From the NCBI GenBank assembly GCA_026874595.1, contig CM049315.1, positions 62,059,389 to 62,123,388 on the forward strand: a stretch of DNA of 64,000 nucleotides. Direction: 5' to 3'. The position numbers and the translations under genes were made by a program. Numbering within the stretch: position 1 is the first letter of the stretch; every line of letters starts with the position of its first letter. Below, one piece after another: positions 22,863 through 35,308 of the stretch. Below the pieces are notes generated by a model. It ran no database searches, had not been told where the DNA came from, and saw only the letters and a program-made list of their open reading frames with translations. The stretch comes from Sipunculus nudus. Its lineage: Eukaryota > Annelida > Sipuncula > Golfingiida > Sipunculidae.

Positions 22863-24360
22863 GTCTGGATTAATTTGAAGAAAGATAAATCTGAGGCCAT
22901 GTGGGTTGGAAAATCGAGAAACCGAGCTCAGCAGGGGAATAATTTAAAATGGTTGTTGGGGCAATGTACAAAAATGAAAATTCTTGGCGTAAAATTTGGA
23001 AACAATGGCAGTGCTAGTACAATAAATGAAAATTGGACTGACTGTATACATCGAATGGCGTGCACTATAAATGCATGGAAGAGTATTAGCTTGATGGGAC
23101 GTATAACAGTTGTGAAAAGTTTAATTCTGTCACAGATTGTACATCTTCTTTCAATTTTATACATTCCTGATAAATTTAAAACCCGTATTAACTCGATGAT
23201 ATATAGTTTCATCAGTGACAAAGATGCGAAAGGTACTGAAAGAGTGAGGACATCCGTAGTGAATCAAAATTATATTGAAGTTGGATTACGTATGATAATT
23301 GTCGAAACAATACAAAGTAAAATGACCTTAAAATGGATTGATCGGCTTGTGACGGCGCTGAGTAGTGAACAGCTACCTTCACGGGCAGTCGTATCAGTCT
23401 ATTAACTAAGTAGTGAAGGGTGTAATTTAATGTTACTATTATATAATACAAAACCATCTAACATTTAATCGCTAAGAACTGTGAGATCACTGCCAAAATA
23501 TTATCAGTATATGATAATTTAGAAATACACGATGTATTCACAGTTGAAAGCAAACTATTTTGGTCTTTTATGGAACAATGGTTACATTACATACAAAGGC
23601 AACCTATTGAACTTTGACTACTGGACAAAGGCAGGAATATACCATGTTTATGATATTCTTGGAATAAATGGTGAAATGTTACCTTATGGTGATATTGAAA
23701 AGATAGTTCGTACATCAGCACGGTTTATGTTTGAATACAATGCTATAAGACATGCCGTAGAACATATGAATAAGTGTGGTTTAAACTCTAGCTTGGAGAA
23801 CATTTTAAACATTATAAGGAATTTACTAATACACATAATTCAGACATGGAGTCACTTTGTAAAAAGTGGATGGATGTATACAAAGATTATGACTACCAAT
23901 GAGAGGAAATATGGAATATGGCTCATCATGCCACCAAAGAACCAAGAATTATTACTATGCAATGGAAAATATTACATCGAATATACCCAACTAATGTGTT
24001 GTTGAATAAGATGGGGATAATGGATACAGAAAATTGAGATGTATGTGTTATAAAGTAGACTTTAAGTCATTTTTGTAAAGTGTAACCGAGTACAGAAATT
24101 ATGGTCACTAATAAACCAACACATAAGTAAAAAACACGAAACAAACATCATTTTAAATGATACGGATATACTGTTCGGTTGGAATATAGGTTGCAAGAAG
24201 CATAACTGGGAAAATCTAATTATATTAATTGGTAAACTATGTATTATTAAATACACTTATGGCAAATATAGTAATATACAAGTGTAATTTAAGAGAGCGT
24301 GTAAATAAAGAGGTATATATATGTAACAATTGTGTGATGGTGTTGTAAATCATTAAAGAA
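22863..24360 (+). pseudogene. LINE ORF2, C-terminal region
   Basis: Open pieces at 22875-23405 and 23532-24005, then 24005-24360 in another frame, carry the post-RT features of L1/Tx1 ORF2: KSEAMWVGKSRNR, KILGVKFGNNG, SLMGRITVVKSLILSQIVHL, the WNNGYITYKGNLLNFDYW segment, and a final QWKILHRIYPTNVLL-type motif. They are interrupted by stops. Confidence 0.7.
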
Positions 24361-24589
24361 AAGGCATCGATGATGAATATGGAATAATGAATATGAAAAA
24401 TTCTCTGAGATGCAAAAAAAAAAAAGAAAAAAAAAAAAAAATCTGAAAAATTCAAATTAACAGCATCAGAACTCTTTAAGATATTTATAAACTTTCCAAA
24501 AATTATGAACAAGAGAATCACAGATTTAAAGGTCCAAATTTACATTGATTTACATTAAATTTTAAATTGCACTTAAATGAGTTTAGGCT

Positions 24590-25135
24590 TATTATTTGAT
24601 ATTCCTACGGTGAATAACATACTTTGTTTTTTTTTTACAACAAAAATAATATGGGCCCATGTAACGCCTTATGGACCACCTTATGAAATGCGACTATATA
24701 ACTATAACTATATATTAATTTCATATAGCGCAATTTTTACACGTATGCTTCAAATGCGCTTTACAACTAAAATATCATAATTAAAAATAGAACCACATAT
24801 TTACTAAATTATCAATGAACACTAAAAAATTAAAATATTTATATCGCTAAAAATATTATAAAAATAATTAGGTAAAGTATTTTCTAAAAAGGTAAGTTTT
24901 AATGTTCTTTTTAAATTGTTCAAAACGTGATATTGCTTTCAATTCATCTGGAATGCTTTTCCAAAGCTCTGGACCACAAACACTGAAAGATCGCGAAGCA
25001 AATGTTTACCGTTTTGTAGGGGGTACTTCGAGCCTTCTTACACTCCTGTCAGATCTAAGCTCCAATCTACCCGGTTTCTGTACCTCTGTCAATTTCTTTA
25101 GGTAATCTGGTGCAGTTCCTTCTAAGCATTTGAAG
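24590..25135 (-). mobile_element. CR1/L2-like LINE 3' end, 5'-truncated
   Basis: On the minus strand from 25130 to about 24885 one reads FKCLEGTAPDYLKKLTE-like and FSVCGPELWKSIPDEL segments followed by FEQFKKNIKTYLF, the C-terminal tail of CR1/L2/RTE-X-type polyproteins. The 3' untranslated part contains a GCGCTATAT block near 24730, typical of the 3' end of such elements. It is interrupted by single stops and ends at the point where the LTR element begins. Confidence 0.65.
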
Positions 25136-25257
25136 AAGGAAAATATATGCAAAAAGCTAACGACTAGTGATGCCCTCTATTGGGCAACATTTACACGATC
25201 CGAGTATACACGTGAGCCTGTTACACACTCCCCCCCCCCCCCCCCCTCCCTTTGCAA

Positions 25258-25270
25258 TTGGCGTCCGGAC
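25258..25270 (+). promoter_or_regulatory. Candidate tRNA primer-binding site
   Basis: TTGGCGTCCGGAC lies 32 bp after the LTR end. It resembles TTGGCTTGTCCGGGA at the same place in the 40-45 kb element. A poly-C tract at about 25228-25246 separates it from the LTR. Confidence 0.4.
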
Positions 25271-25784
25271 AATTTTTACACAGGTATTGCACAGTATATG
25301 GAATACCACGGTATTTACCACCTCATGCCAATTATGAGGAATTATCTACTCATATGGCTAAGGATGGCCAAATAAATTATCTCTTTATTTGTTAGAGAAG
25401 CTCATTCTGGCCTATGCACTGGGCATGGTCATACCATATATAAAGATGTAGCTTCTGCGGAAAACTCTGTTACTTGGCTAACAAGAACACGCTTCCAAGA
25501 CAACTAAACTATCATTGCAAAAGGCTGACCCTTTCGTTTGGTTGAGATAACCACCCTAGTGGTAGGTCCCGCTTTGACGGCATAGATTTCTCTAGCATTC
25601 GTGGAAGCGGTGTTGACTTTGTGCACCAGTTAGTTAACAGGCTGTCTTTTATGACTGATGCTGAAGTGAATCAGTTGATAGCAGAATTCAAAACTATAAG
25701 AGGTGAAAACATCCAGCTATCTGCAGCCCAAACTAGCTATACTGAAGTAGCTCCCACAAATAGACAAAGCTTAAGAGTAAGTGA

Positions 25785-26650
25785 TTTTAAAAAGCTGAAA
25801 TGGTTGGATGTTTCTCATAGGTTTGATTATTTGTCACTGGGTTTTTATGTATAATACTGATGTTCATCATTCTCCAGCAAACTTAGTGATATAGAACCTG
25901 TTAGCCATTCTTATAATACAAGAGAAGTAATCAAGCTTATGTTGTGCCTCAAGTCAAAACTCAGGGTAAATATAGTTTTAAATTCAATGGAATAAAATTA
26001 TGGAATGACTTTCCATCTAATATTAAAACTTCTATCAGTAAGAGATTATTTATGAAGAACTGCAAAGACTACTTACTTAGGAAAATGAGGGAACTGGAAA
26101 ATGGAATTTTTATTACATATTTATCAATCATGGTCATTTTTTATTTTTGAACACTCTTAGTCACAGTATTTTAATATATGTAACTCACAGGTACGTGACT
26201 GTCTTGTTACTCTTATATATTCTATGATCATATTTGAATTATGAACACTCAGTCGTTTTAAGCTATACATTTAACTGTTATTACCACTGTAATTTTTATA
26301 ATATTGTAGTCATAGTTTTTAATATATGTAACTGATCGTCATATGTACTGTATAAGTCTTTCCATGTTAGATAGTCTTAGTCAGCACTTTGAAATCAATC
26401 AGTCAGCACTTTGAAATCAATTAATATGATAAAGTATCTAAATTGTATGCATGGTGTGCTGTCTTGTTAAATGTGTTCTTAAGGTCCACTATGGAAATGT
26501 AAGGTTACTTTTAGTGCTCTTTTTTCATGGCTTTTTAACACTTGCAGATTTTATGAATATAATTTTGATAGATTAATAAGTTTTTATGTTTATCCATTTT
26601 ATTAAGATCTTTATGTGTAGTTGTGAATAAAATATATCTATCTATCAAAT
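25785..26650 (+). mobile_element. LINE 3' end nested in the LTR element's gag
   Basis: Plus-strand frames carry KKLKWLDVSHRFDYLSL and then KYSFKFNGIKLWNDFPSNI with FMKNCKDYLL, the C-terminal tail of CR1/RTE-X-type LINEs. A 3' untranslated region and a terminal (ATCT)n at about 26632-26646 follow. Gag-like coding occurs on both sides (about 25620-25780 and from 26687), so this copy inserted into gag. GACAAA occurs near both ends but is too short to prove a target duplication. Confidence 0.6.
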
Positions 26651-26686
26651 AATCATGACAAAACAGATAGTTATGAACAGTGGCGG

Positions 26687-27398
26687 TTGCAGGTTATGGC
26701 ACTGATAAACAATACCTCCATACCTGAACTTCAAATAAGTACCACAGTCAGCCAATCTGTAAAAAGCACAGCAACCAGTGTGCTATTTTTTATGCCTGAT
26801 GACTCAAGTCTTTCAGAGGTATTACAGAAATATGAAAAATACTCTGGCAATGTTCTTCCGCTAAATCTTCTTAAACACAACTTTCACTAAAGTAAATAAG
26901 AACTTAAGGAAGACATTCTCACACGGAGTTGTAGGCTGCATGGAATGCTTGATCTTATCAATAAAAAGCAACCAATGTGTTCTACAGAATACAATCAAAT
27001 GCTTCGTTCCATGTTTTGGAATGTGTTAGCTAACAAAGAAATTGAACAAAGATGCCACTCGCCACCGTTGAAGCGATGAACTCCATGAACTCTTTGCGGC
27101 TTGTAGAGCATTTGAGTCGCAAACGTGTCCCGGAAAAACCGCAAACACTAACCAACTCTCTTCCTTGGCAGAAAGGCTGACAATTCCTCTCTAAATAAAT
27201 TGTTCAGTCGTCTGGATTCACTAGAGGGAAAATCCCTTGTAGGATGGAGAAATTAGAAGCCAGATTAACACGTATTGTGAAAACCCCCACTTCACAGAAA
27301 ACCGCTTCCAACTCTACAAATATATTTCCAGGACTCAAAGTCCGCCCGAGTTGTACTGTACCTGTTGCAAGCGTAACACCCATACTGTAGACCAGTGT
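26687..27398 (+). pseudogene. LTR element gag with CCHC zinc knuckle
   Basis: Broken frames encode SSLSEVLQKYEKYSGNVLPL, then a LINKKQPMCSTEYNQMLRSM-like segment with FWNVLANKEI, resembling the capsid part of Ty3/gypsy gag. A C-x2-C-x4-H-x4-C knuckle (CTCCKRNTHTVDQC) is at 27357-27398. It packages element RNA in active relatives. Stops and frame changes make it non-functional. Confidence 0.55.
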
Positions 27399-27475
27399 CA
27401 GGCTAGAAGAAACAAAAATGGCCATTTGCTTAAAAACTAGGTCCTACCTTCCCTCTGTCTTGGGGAAGGACAGGT

Positions 27476-27880
27476 ATGATAAAAATACCCACAAACCAAC
27501 ATAATGTCACCAATCCTAGGTCCACCAATCCTAAGTCTACCAAAATTCCTTCCATAGGAAATACACAGGTCAACAGATTAGAAGCAGATAGGAAAGTTTG
27601 TAAAGGTCTTATTGATACCGGATCACAGGTTTGTACTGTTAACAATTGGTTTGTACACAAGAACCTATCTTTGGAAGACCTAACGAAAATTGATGAGTTG
27701 GTAGAAAAATCAAACAAGTAAGTGGACAAACTATTGAGTATTGTGGAATAATTCCAATAGACCTTACATTCCCTTCATTGCTCAATAAGACCCTTTCGGT
27801 CCCTGTCGTGGTCATTAAGGATACAGAATTCAATACTGATGTTACTTTTCTATTGGGGACTAACGTCCTAACATACTAAA
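27476..27880 (+). pseudogene. LTR element aspartic protease
   Basis: GLIDTGSQVC at about 27605-27635 is an intact retropepsin active-site loop. After a frame change, GGQTIEYCGIIPIDLTFP-like sequence and TFLLGTNVL at about 27843-27870 form the C-terminal flap and core of the family. A stop follows the lysine-rich stretch near 27721. In active elements this enzyme cleaves Gag-Pol. Confidence 0.7.
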
Positions 27881-28130
27881 TGCAAACACTTCAATTGGAA
27901 AAAGGAGATAATTTTGTCCAACAACTGCAAGTGTCTACACCGAGGCAACTTGCATCTAAGTCATTGCAATTAAGTCAAATTTTATCCAACCATGATAAGC
28001 GAGCGTATGAAACTAAACAAATAACTGTTCCACTTGTGTCACTGTTAATGCCATCACAAGTTAGTAACAAAAGGAAAAACCTTTGTTATCACTGAAACTG
28101 ATAAATTCCATACGCTTCCGGTCTGACTAG

Positions 28131-29639
28131 TGGTATTCCCAATTTTACAACAGGTTGATTTTCCCTTTGGCTCTTATCAAAGAATAAAAGTACAGATTCA
28201 AAATTTAACCTGTCGTATAGACATGAACTTTTGCTGGTATGATCAGTCAGCTATGCAATTGACTTTCATAATAGCAAAAACAAATACTGCCATGATTAGT
28301 AACCATGCAGTTGACTTTCATGATGACAAGAGAATCTTCTGGAAATTGCAATCAATGACAAATATAAATGTATCTAAATGTTTGACCAGTACTCTTAACT
28401 ATGTGAATCAGTGCTGGTTCAGTGCAAATGTCCAGTGTTTGATTTCATCCAGCTGTAAACCATAAACCAGGCAATTAAATGACAACTCATTAAATGATCA
28501 AATTATTGAAAGAAAAAAAAAGCAAAAAAAGGAAGGTTCGAGGTTGAAAAATTCCTCAAGATGAATTAACAACAATAATCAAACGAGTCGCTTGAAAAAA
28601 AATTGGTGAATGGCAAGTATCCCTATCTTTAAATGACTAATACATAATATAGTTATTAAATACAGTGTACCTTTACCTAAACATATAGTAAATATAAAAT
28701 AGTAGTATATGCAATGATAGCAATAAATAAAACCGAGTCCATACGAATAAGAAAACAAATGAAATATTCACAAAAGTCCAATGACATAGTGAAACATATC
28801 CAGTGCGGCGACGAAGTTTATCCGTTCGAGGTCCATTAATATTTGGAAGTGTTTGTCCAAACAAACCAAGTCAAGGTGCAAGACGAAGACAAACAGGTTA
28901 TGGGCGGAAGCTCTCACACATGAATTATTTCGCTTCGTCAACAACGTTATGCCTGCACTGTGCAGCGTACAGCGTCAATTGACGAAAGACTGAGCGCAGT
29001 ATAATTAACAGCGAGTCACGCCTGACTGTGCCTCAGAGCTGGTGTGCACCCCAGCTAGAGGGAACTTTTAGCCAAGTGCGTCTTGGCGTCCTGGCGACAC
29101 AAGCGTCGATATGGAGAAAGAACCAATCTCCGCAGCAGGGCCTCCATTACAGCAGTCCTTCGACTGGGTTCATACTTCCATCAAACAAACAAATACCAAA
29201 GATTTAATATGGTGAACCGGTTTACTGTGGATAACAAACGAGTGCGCCTCTCGGGGATTCTTTGATGTTATGACCCAGTAATAAGGGATGACACACACCC
29301 AGGGCCCGCAGGAGTGGTATACCGAACCTGGTTGACACCAGCAAAAATCGGATATAAGCCCTGTCACGTAGTCCGAAACCGGAATGGAACTCTTCAGATG
29401 TACATATACTTAGTTAAGCAAAGCATTAAAAAAAAAGAAGGCGGTTACCTCCACACAAAAAAATAATAAAAAAGACTAAAGTGGTTAACCGGAATACTGT
29501 GGATAACAATTGGACGTTTATGGCGTGTTGCTATTACGAAGTTTGGTGACAGAAGAATATTTAAGTCGTTTTGGCGGCAGAGTCAGGTGTCAGGTGCATT
29601 GTGACGTGTGCATATTAAATAAGGTAAACTTAACCCTAT
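28131..29639. other. Unresolved interior of the LTR element
   Basis: An open stretch at 28130-28465 has no domain I recognise. 28900-29450 is more GC-rich and may be eroded polyprotein or untranslated sequence. Reverse transcriptase and integrase signatures were looked for and not found. Confidence 0.35.
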
Positions 29640-29799
29640 AAGGAAAATATATGCAAACGGCTAATTAACGACTAGTGATGCCCCCTGTTGGACATTATAG
29701 ACACTAAAATGAACTTAAAGACCGTGGTGCTCTCTATTGGGCAACACTTACACGATCTGAGTTTACACATGAGCCGGTTACAGATACATGTATATATAT

Positions 29800-30420
29800 G
29801 CTAAGGTATGTGATGAATCTGAATCACTACCGTCGGTTTCGCCTCATCGGCTCATCATTTGACTGAAGTTCAACTAATTGCGATATTGGTTTTTATAATA
29901 TCTGTTTCACAAGGCTGGGTGCCCTTGGTCAATGGCGACAGGTGGAAACAATAACCGAACGTTTGATCAATAAGTTCTTTTGTTTTGGGCCTATTTTTGC
30001 TAGTTTCTCTGCCAAACCCAAGTTGCAGTGATGTGAAGAGGCCATGAATGTGTTTGACTCCTGGGTTATAGACCAGGAGATAGTGAAAATTTGTTGCTTG
30101 TCTTTCAGGGTCTATACGTGTTTGGCAAGCTCGGTTTCGTTTGAATGATTTGTTGTGGTTGTAATACCTTTGTTTGAAGGGGCCTCCGGTAATACCAAGG
30201 TACATGTTAATTGTATGACCTGTACCGTTGTTGTGCATGTCGGCTTGGTAGAAAATGTACGGTGTCAGGCACTTCCCATTGCGAGGGCAGTCAGATTTAT
30301 CACGGCAGTTGCATAGCCTTTGTTGTGTGGGTTCCTTTTGTTGCCTTTCAGACAGTATTCTTGCATTGTGGCTTTGTATTATTGATTTAACATCTGCCTT
30401 CTATTTAAGCAGCCATGGAC
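29800..30420 (-). mobile_element. Penelope-like element fragment with GIY-YIG endonuclease
   Basis: On the minus strand from about 30420: a KSIIQSHNARIL segment, then CNCRDKSDCPRNGKCLTPYI (the Cys-rich linker of Penelope-like elements), then MYLGITGGPFKQRYYNHNKS, the GIY-YIG-type catalytic start in which the motif reads Y-LG with downstream R and H. The frame 30238-29870 stays open for 122 codons through the endonuclease. The reverse transcriptase expected upstream (above 30420) is not recognisable. Penelope-like elements insert by target-primed reverse transcription using this nuclease. Confidence 0.75.
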
Positions 30421-31900
30421 AGGGCTATTAACGTTATTTTCCAATTTATTTACGGTTTACCAGAAGTCTACCTTCACTTTTTTTGTTACGTCTAAGGGTC
30501 TCAATTACGAATGTGAGGAGTACTATTGGGGTCATTTCATTCATACGGGGACCCCCACAACCAAAGAACTATTGATGTCTGCCACACAAGTAACATTTTA
30601 AATCAAATTGGTCATGTGGCCTTAATACATTTTTGTAAACCTGAAATGACTTTAACTAAAAAATATACTTTCTGTGCTTTCATTTGCCGCATTGAGTGTG
30701 AAGATTAGGCCAGCGAATGATAGTCTGTTGTCATTTTTGTTTCCTTAACCCAGTTTTCTTTTACCACATCTTTCTCAAAATGACATTTAGTTTTGCGAGG
30801 TTAGAGCCCTGTTATGGACAATAAGCTACTCATCTGGCACTGCTATCATACAGAAATGAAAAGAAGAGGTGATAAGCTTTTTAAAAAAGGAATATGATAG
30901 AATATGCCACTTTTCTGATACCAACATTTCAAAATAGGCGACTTGGCCGATTGATTATTACCAGTTGCTACAGTTCACCAACAACAGCTACAAATTCATG
31001 AGCTTAGATAAGAATATCGGCCTAGCCACACAAGGAACTCTTGTCATTAGAACCCCTTGAATTATGAGGAAGCCTTATATAACTATACCAACAGGAGGTA
31101 CAGTTGTAACCCTGTAGCACCAGAACCTGTTTACAGCCATAAGTCAGTACATCAAAGTGCTACAGTAAGCCAAAAATAATGCCATAAAATTGTGAAGCCA
31201 AATGTGAAGGAGCTACTTCACCTAACACCATAGAAAAATATATTACAAAAGATATATATATATATATATATACTGTGGTTGTCGTTTTGTCCGCGAGGGT
31301 TTCAAATTTACAATATGTGCGAAAGGGGAATTATCGGGAAAATAAAACCATCGTGAATAAGAGGTCCAATTGCTTAAGGAAAATTTGAAAAGTATAACGT
31401 TGACTTTATGAAGAAAAATAGATCGTGTAGTTCAAAGACTGATATTTCAAATGACATCAGATCTGCCATTAATTGCCATTAACGAACAATATTTTAAAAT
31501 GTTGTGCACATCTTTTTTGAATGGTTTTGCTCTGTGTATAGGGATTTTGTACTGTGAGATCGCGAAAATGAAACCTTCGCAATTTTTACTTTTTCAGTGA
31601 TTATCAAACCCCTTGCAATTTCTGTAACTAAAAACATTTAACGAACTGGCAAGCAGCCTTTTTATTGGAAATTTATTTTTTTGTTTTAAAATTACGGTCA
31701 ACAAGATTTTGAAATTGGAATATTGAATGAGTAAAGTTTCAGAAAAAACGTAAGAATGATAAAAATAAACAGTATACTCGTTGTCTCCTGATTAATCTAT
31801 GTTCCACTCTTCCTTATCTATCACATTTTAGTTCACTCTGTAAACTTGTGCGATGGGATATGCATGTGTGGTATTTTTACATTTCACTTTCTTATTTCTT
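30421..31900. other. No gene seen
   Basis: AT-rich sequence with a (TA)n run at about 31252-31271. If the Penelope-like RT was once here it is eroded beyond recognition. Confidence 0.35.
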
Positions 31901-31904
31901 AATC

Positions 31905-32716
31905 AACCATGGTTGGCAGGGCCGGGACAGGCCTCTGATAAATATTAAATTGTGGTTGGCAGGGCCGGGACATGCCTGTGATAATTATGAATTTGTGATG
32001 AGCATGGCCGGGATAGACCTGTGATAAATATTAATCTGTGGTTTGCTGGAATGGGACAAGCCTGTGATAATTATAAATTTGTGGTGCGACGACCGTGATA
32101 GGCCTGTGATAAGTATTAATTTGTGGTAGGCAGGGCCGGGATATGCCTGTGACAGTTATTAATTTGTGGTTGGCAGGGCCGGGATATGCCTGTGATAAGT
32201 ATTAATTTGTGGTTGGCAGGGCCGGGATATGCCTGTGATAAGTATTAGTTTGTGGTTGGCAGGGATCGGATATGCCTGTGATAAGTATTAATTTGTGGTT
32301 GGCAGGGCCGGGATATGTCTGTGACAAGTATTAATTTGTGGTTGGCAGGGCCGGGATATGCCTGTGATAAGTATTAATTTGTGGTTGGCAGGGATGGGAT
32401 ATGCCTGTGATAAGTATTAATTTGTGGTTGGCAGGGCCGGGATATGCCTGTGACAAGTATTAATTTGTGGTTGGCAGTGCCGGGATATGCCTGTGATAAG
32501 TATTAATTTGTGGTTGGCAGGGCCGGGATATGACTGTGACAAGTATTAATTTGTGGTTGGAAGGGCTGGTATGGGACTGTGATTAGTAATAATATGTGAT
32601 GTGCAGGGCAAGGACAGACCTGTGATTAGTATTAACTCCTGATAAACCCTAATCTTACACTAACTCTATATTAATGTGTGGATTGTTGTATCGGGACAGG
32701 CCTGTGACAGGTGTTC
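31905..32716 (+). repeat. 43-bp minisatellite, left block
   Basis: About 17-19 copies of a unit containing GTGGTTGGCAGGGCCGGGAT, ATGCCTGTGATAAGT and ATTAATTT. The first and last copies are more diverged. It is homologous to the 42-bp unit at 33785-35308. Confidence 0.9.
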
Positions 32717-33622
32717 CAGGGGCGTAGCCAAGGGGGCGCAGGGGGCCATGGCCCCCCTTCCCCCCGCATCCAGTACCTCGCCGTTCTTTTTGAATTTCAC
32801 TTAGTCTATATATATATATGCATTAAACTGCTTTGCTGTCAGTGGCGCATCAAGAGGGGGCGCCTTCGGCGCGCGGCCCCCCGTCGAGCTGCAATATCTC
32901 TTACTTTATCTAATTTCCCAATTTTCGTGATTAAAATTTTTTATAAACAGATTGTAGTGCAGTTATCTGCAGTTTATTAATTTCAAATTCATTAGTTGAG
33001 GATGATGATATTTATGAACAGCTGCAAAACAACTGCAGAGCACCAGGGCCTGGTTGGGGTCGACAATCTCACGGCTCCTCTAGTGATACCGGTGCTCGCG
33101 ATCCGTGCTCTTAGGAGTCCTGTGTGCTGTCGAGACCAGGGGCTCCATTAAAATGCAAAGTTTAACATAAGACTTCATCATTTCAGTTATTTTACTCAGA
33201 GCATTACATTAAAAAGATAAAATTTTGCAAGTTATTAACGTAAATGCGCCTTTGCGCCATTGACTTTAACATGTTGAAAACGATTGAAATTTTATATCAT
33301 TATTTTGAAGAAATATAAAAAATTAAATATTAAACCTCTTTACAGTATGACATCATCACTCAACAGGAACAGAAAATCCTCATATTTTTTTGTGTGTGAA
33401 AATTGCCTCAAAATGTTTTCTTTATATTGTTTATTAAATAAAAATACCCAAATTTGAAGGGGGATACCCCTTCCCATACCCTCCCGTGGCACCTGTTATT
33501 AACCTTGATAAAACCATGTTTCATATTGAAAATAAAACAAAATCTATATTTTCATACACTAAAATATATAACGTATAATATATATATATATATCATATAT
33601 ATATATATATTTATATATATAT

Positions 33623-33663
<41 letters not shown>

Positions 33664-33784
33664 CACTTAGTTTTCATAAATACTATTACATATTAGCGCC
33701 CCTGTCTCCTAACCCCTTCTCCAATTTCTGGATTCGCCTCTGATCATGGCCCCCTCCCCTCCCTCAATCCTGGCTACGCCCCTG
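32717..33784. mobile_element. Nested TIR transposons splitting the minisatellite
   Basis: The outer ends are a perfect 14-bp inverted repeat, CAGGGGCGTAGCCA and TGGCTACGCCCCTG. Flanks read AGGTGTTC on the left and TGTTCATT on the right, sharing TGTTC; the satellite continues as expected across the gap. A second pair of ends (CAGTGGCGCATCAAG at 32840 and inverse CAGAGGCGAATCCAG ending at 33742; 12 of 15 match) suggests another element inside. There is no transposase. (TA)n fills about 33579-33658. Confidence 0.75.
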
Positions 33785-35308
33785 TGTTCATTGTTGGTTG
33801 TTGAATCGAGACAGGTCTGTGATCGGTAATTATTGTGGGTTGTTGGATCGGGACAGGCCTGTGATAGGTGTTCATTGCTGGTTTTTTGGATCGAGACAGG
33901 CCTGTGAACGGTAATTATTGTGGGTTGTTGGATCAGTACAGACCTGTGATAGGTGTTCATTGTTGGTTGTTGGATCGAGACAGGCCTGTGAACGGTAATT
34001 ATTGTGGGTTGTTGGATCAGGACAGGCCTGTGATAGGTGTTCATTGTTGGTTGTTGGATCGGGACAGGCCTGTGGTGGGTGTTCATTGTGGGTTGTTGGA
34101 TCGGGACAGGCCTGTGATAGGTGTTCATTGTTGGTTGTTGGATCGAGACAGGTCTGTGAACGGTAATTATTGTGGGTTGTTGGATCGGGACAGGCCTGTG
34201 ATAGGTGTTCATTGTTGGTTGTTGGATCGAGACAGGTTTGTGAATGGTAATTATTGTGGGTTGTTGGATCGGGACAGGCCTGTGATAGGTGTTCATTGTA
34301 GGGTGATGGATCGAGACAGGTGATAGGTGTTCATTGTGGGGTGTTGGATCGGGACAGGCCTGTGGTAGGTGTTCATTGTGGGTTGTTGGATCGGGACAGG
34401 CCTGTGATAGATGTTCATTGGTGGGTGTTGGATCGGGACAGGCCTGTGATAGGTGTTCATTGTGGGTTGTTGTATCGGGACAGGTCTGTGGCAGGTGTTC
34501 ATTGTGGGTTGTTGGATCGAGACAGGCCTGTGATAGGTGTTCATTGTTGATTGTTGGATCGAGACAGGTTTGTGAACGGTAATTATTGTGGGTTGTTGGA
34601 TCGGGACAGGCCTGTGATAGGTGTTCATTCTGGGTTGTTGGATCGAGACAGGCCTGTGAACGGTAATTATTGTGGGTTGTTGGATCGGGACAGGCCTGTG
34701 ATAGGTGTTCATTCTGGGTTGTTGGATCGAGACAGGCCTGTGAACGGTAATTATTGTGGGTTGTTGGATCGGGACAGGCCTGTGATAGGTGTTCATTATG
34801 GGGTGTTGGATCGGGACAGGCCTGTGGTAGGTGTTCATTCTGGGTTGTTGTATCGGGACAGGCCTGTGTTAGGTGTTCATTCTGGGTTGTTGGGTCGCGA
34901 CAGGCCTTTGGTAGGTGTTCACTGTGGGTTGTTGGATGGGGACAGGCCTGTGAACGGTAATTATTGTGGGTTGTTGGATCGAGACAGGCCTTTGAACGGT
35001 AATTATTGTGGGTTGTTGGATCGGGAGAGGCCTATGATAGGTGTTCATTATGGGGTGTTGGATCGAGACAGGCCTGTGGTAGGTGTTCTCCGGGTTGTTG
35101 TATCGGGACAGGCCTGTGTTAGGTGTTCATTCTGGGTTGTTGGATCGGGACAGGCCTGTGGTAGGTGTTCATTCTGGGTTGTTGTATCGGGAAAGGCCTG
35201 TGGCAGGTGTTCATTCTGGGTTGTTGGATCGGGACAGGCCTGTGGTAGGTATTCATTCTGGGTTGTTTTATCGGGACAGGTCTGTGGCAGGTGTTCATTG
35301 TGGGTTGT
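33785..35308 (+). repeat. 42-bp minisatellite, right block, about 36 copies
   Basis: The unit contains GGTTGTTGGATCGGGACAGG, CCTGTGATA and GGTGTTCATTGTG. A second variant carries ACGGTAATTATTGTG in place of the last part, and the two alternate in places as an 84-bp dimer. Because 42 is a multiple of three and the unit has no stop in several frames, open frames of up to 290 codons appear on both strands. They are not genes. Confidence 0.95.

Larger units (their letters stand above)
20087..24441 (+). mobile_element. Near full-length but inactive L1/Tx1-like LINE
   Basis: The element reads ORF1 end (zinc knuckles), APE endonuclease, reverse transcriptase and C-terminal region in the plus direction, and ends in an A-rich tail at about 24414-24441. 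Reading frames are broken by many stops and shifts. It shares motif style with the fragment at 1-2480. The 5' boundary is uncertain. Confidence 0.85.
25136..29782 (+). mobile_element. Degenerate LTR retrotransposon (gag-protease remains)
   Basis: The LTR end at 25136-25225 and 29640-29782 is shared: GGAAAATATATGCAAA, ACGACTAGTGATGCCC, CTCTATTGGGCAACA, ACACGATC, GTGAGCC-like, ending GTTACA. The right copy has about 45 extra bases. Inside, on the plus strand, lie a primer-binding-like site, gag, a zinc knuckle and protease. Reverse transcriptase, RNase H and integrase are missing or unrecognisable. Only the 3' ends of the LTRs are alignable. The element sits directly against the LINE at 24590-25135. 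Confidence 0.6.
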
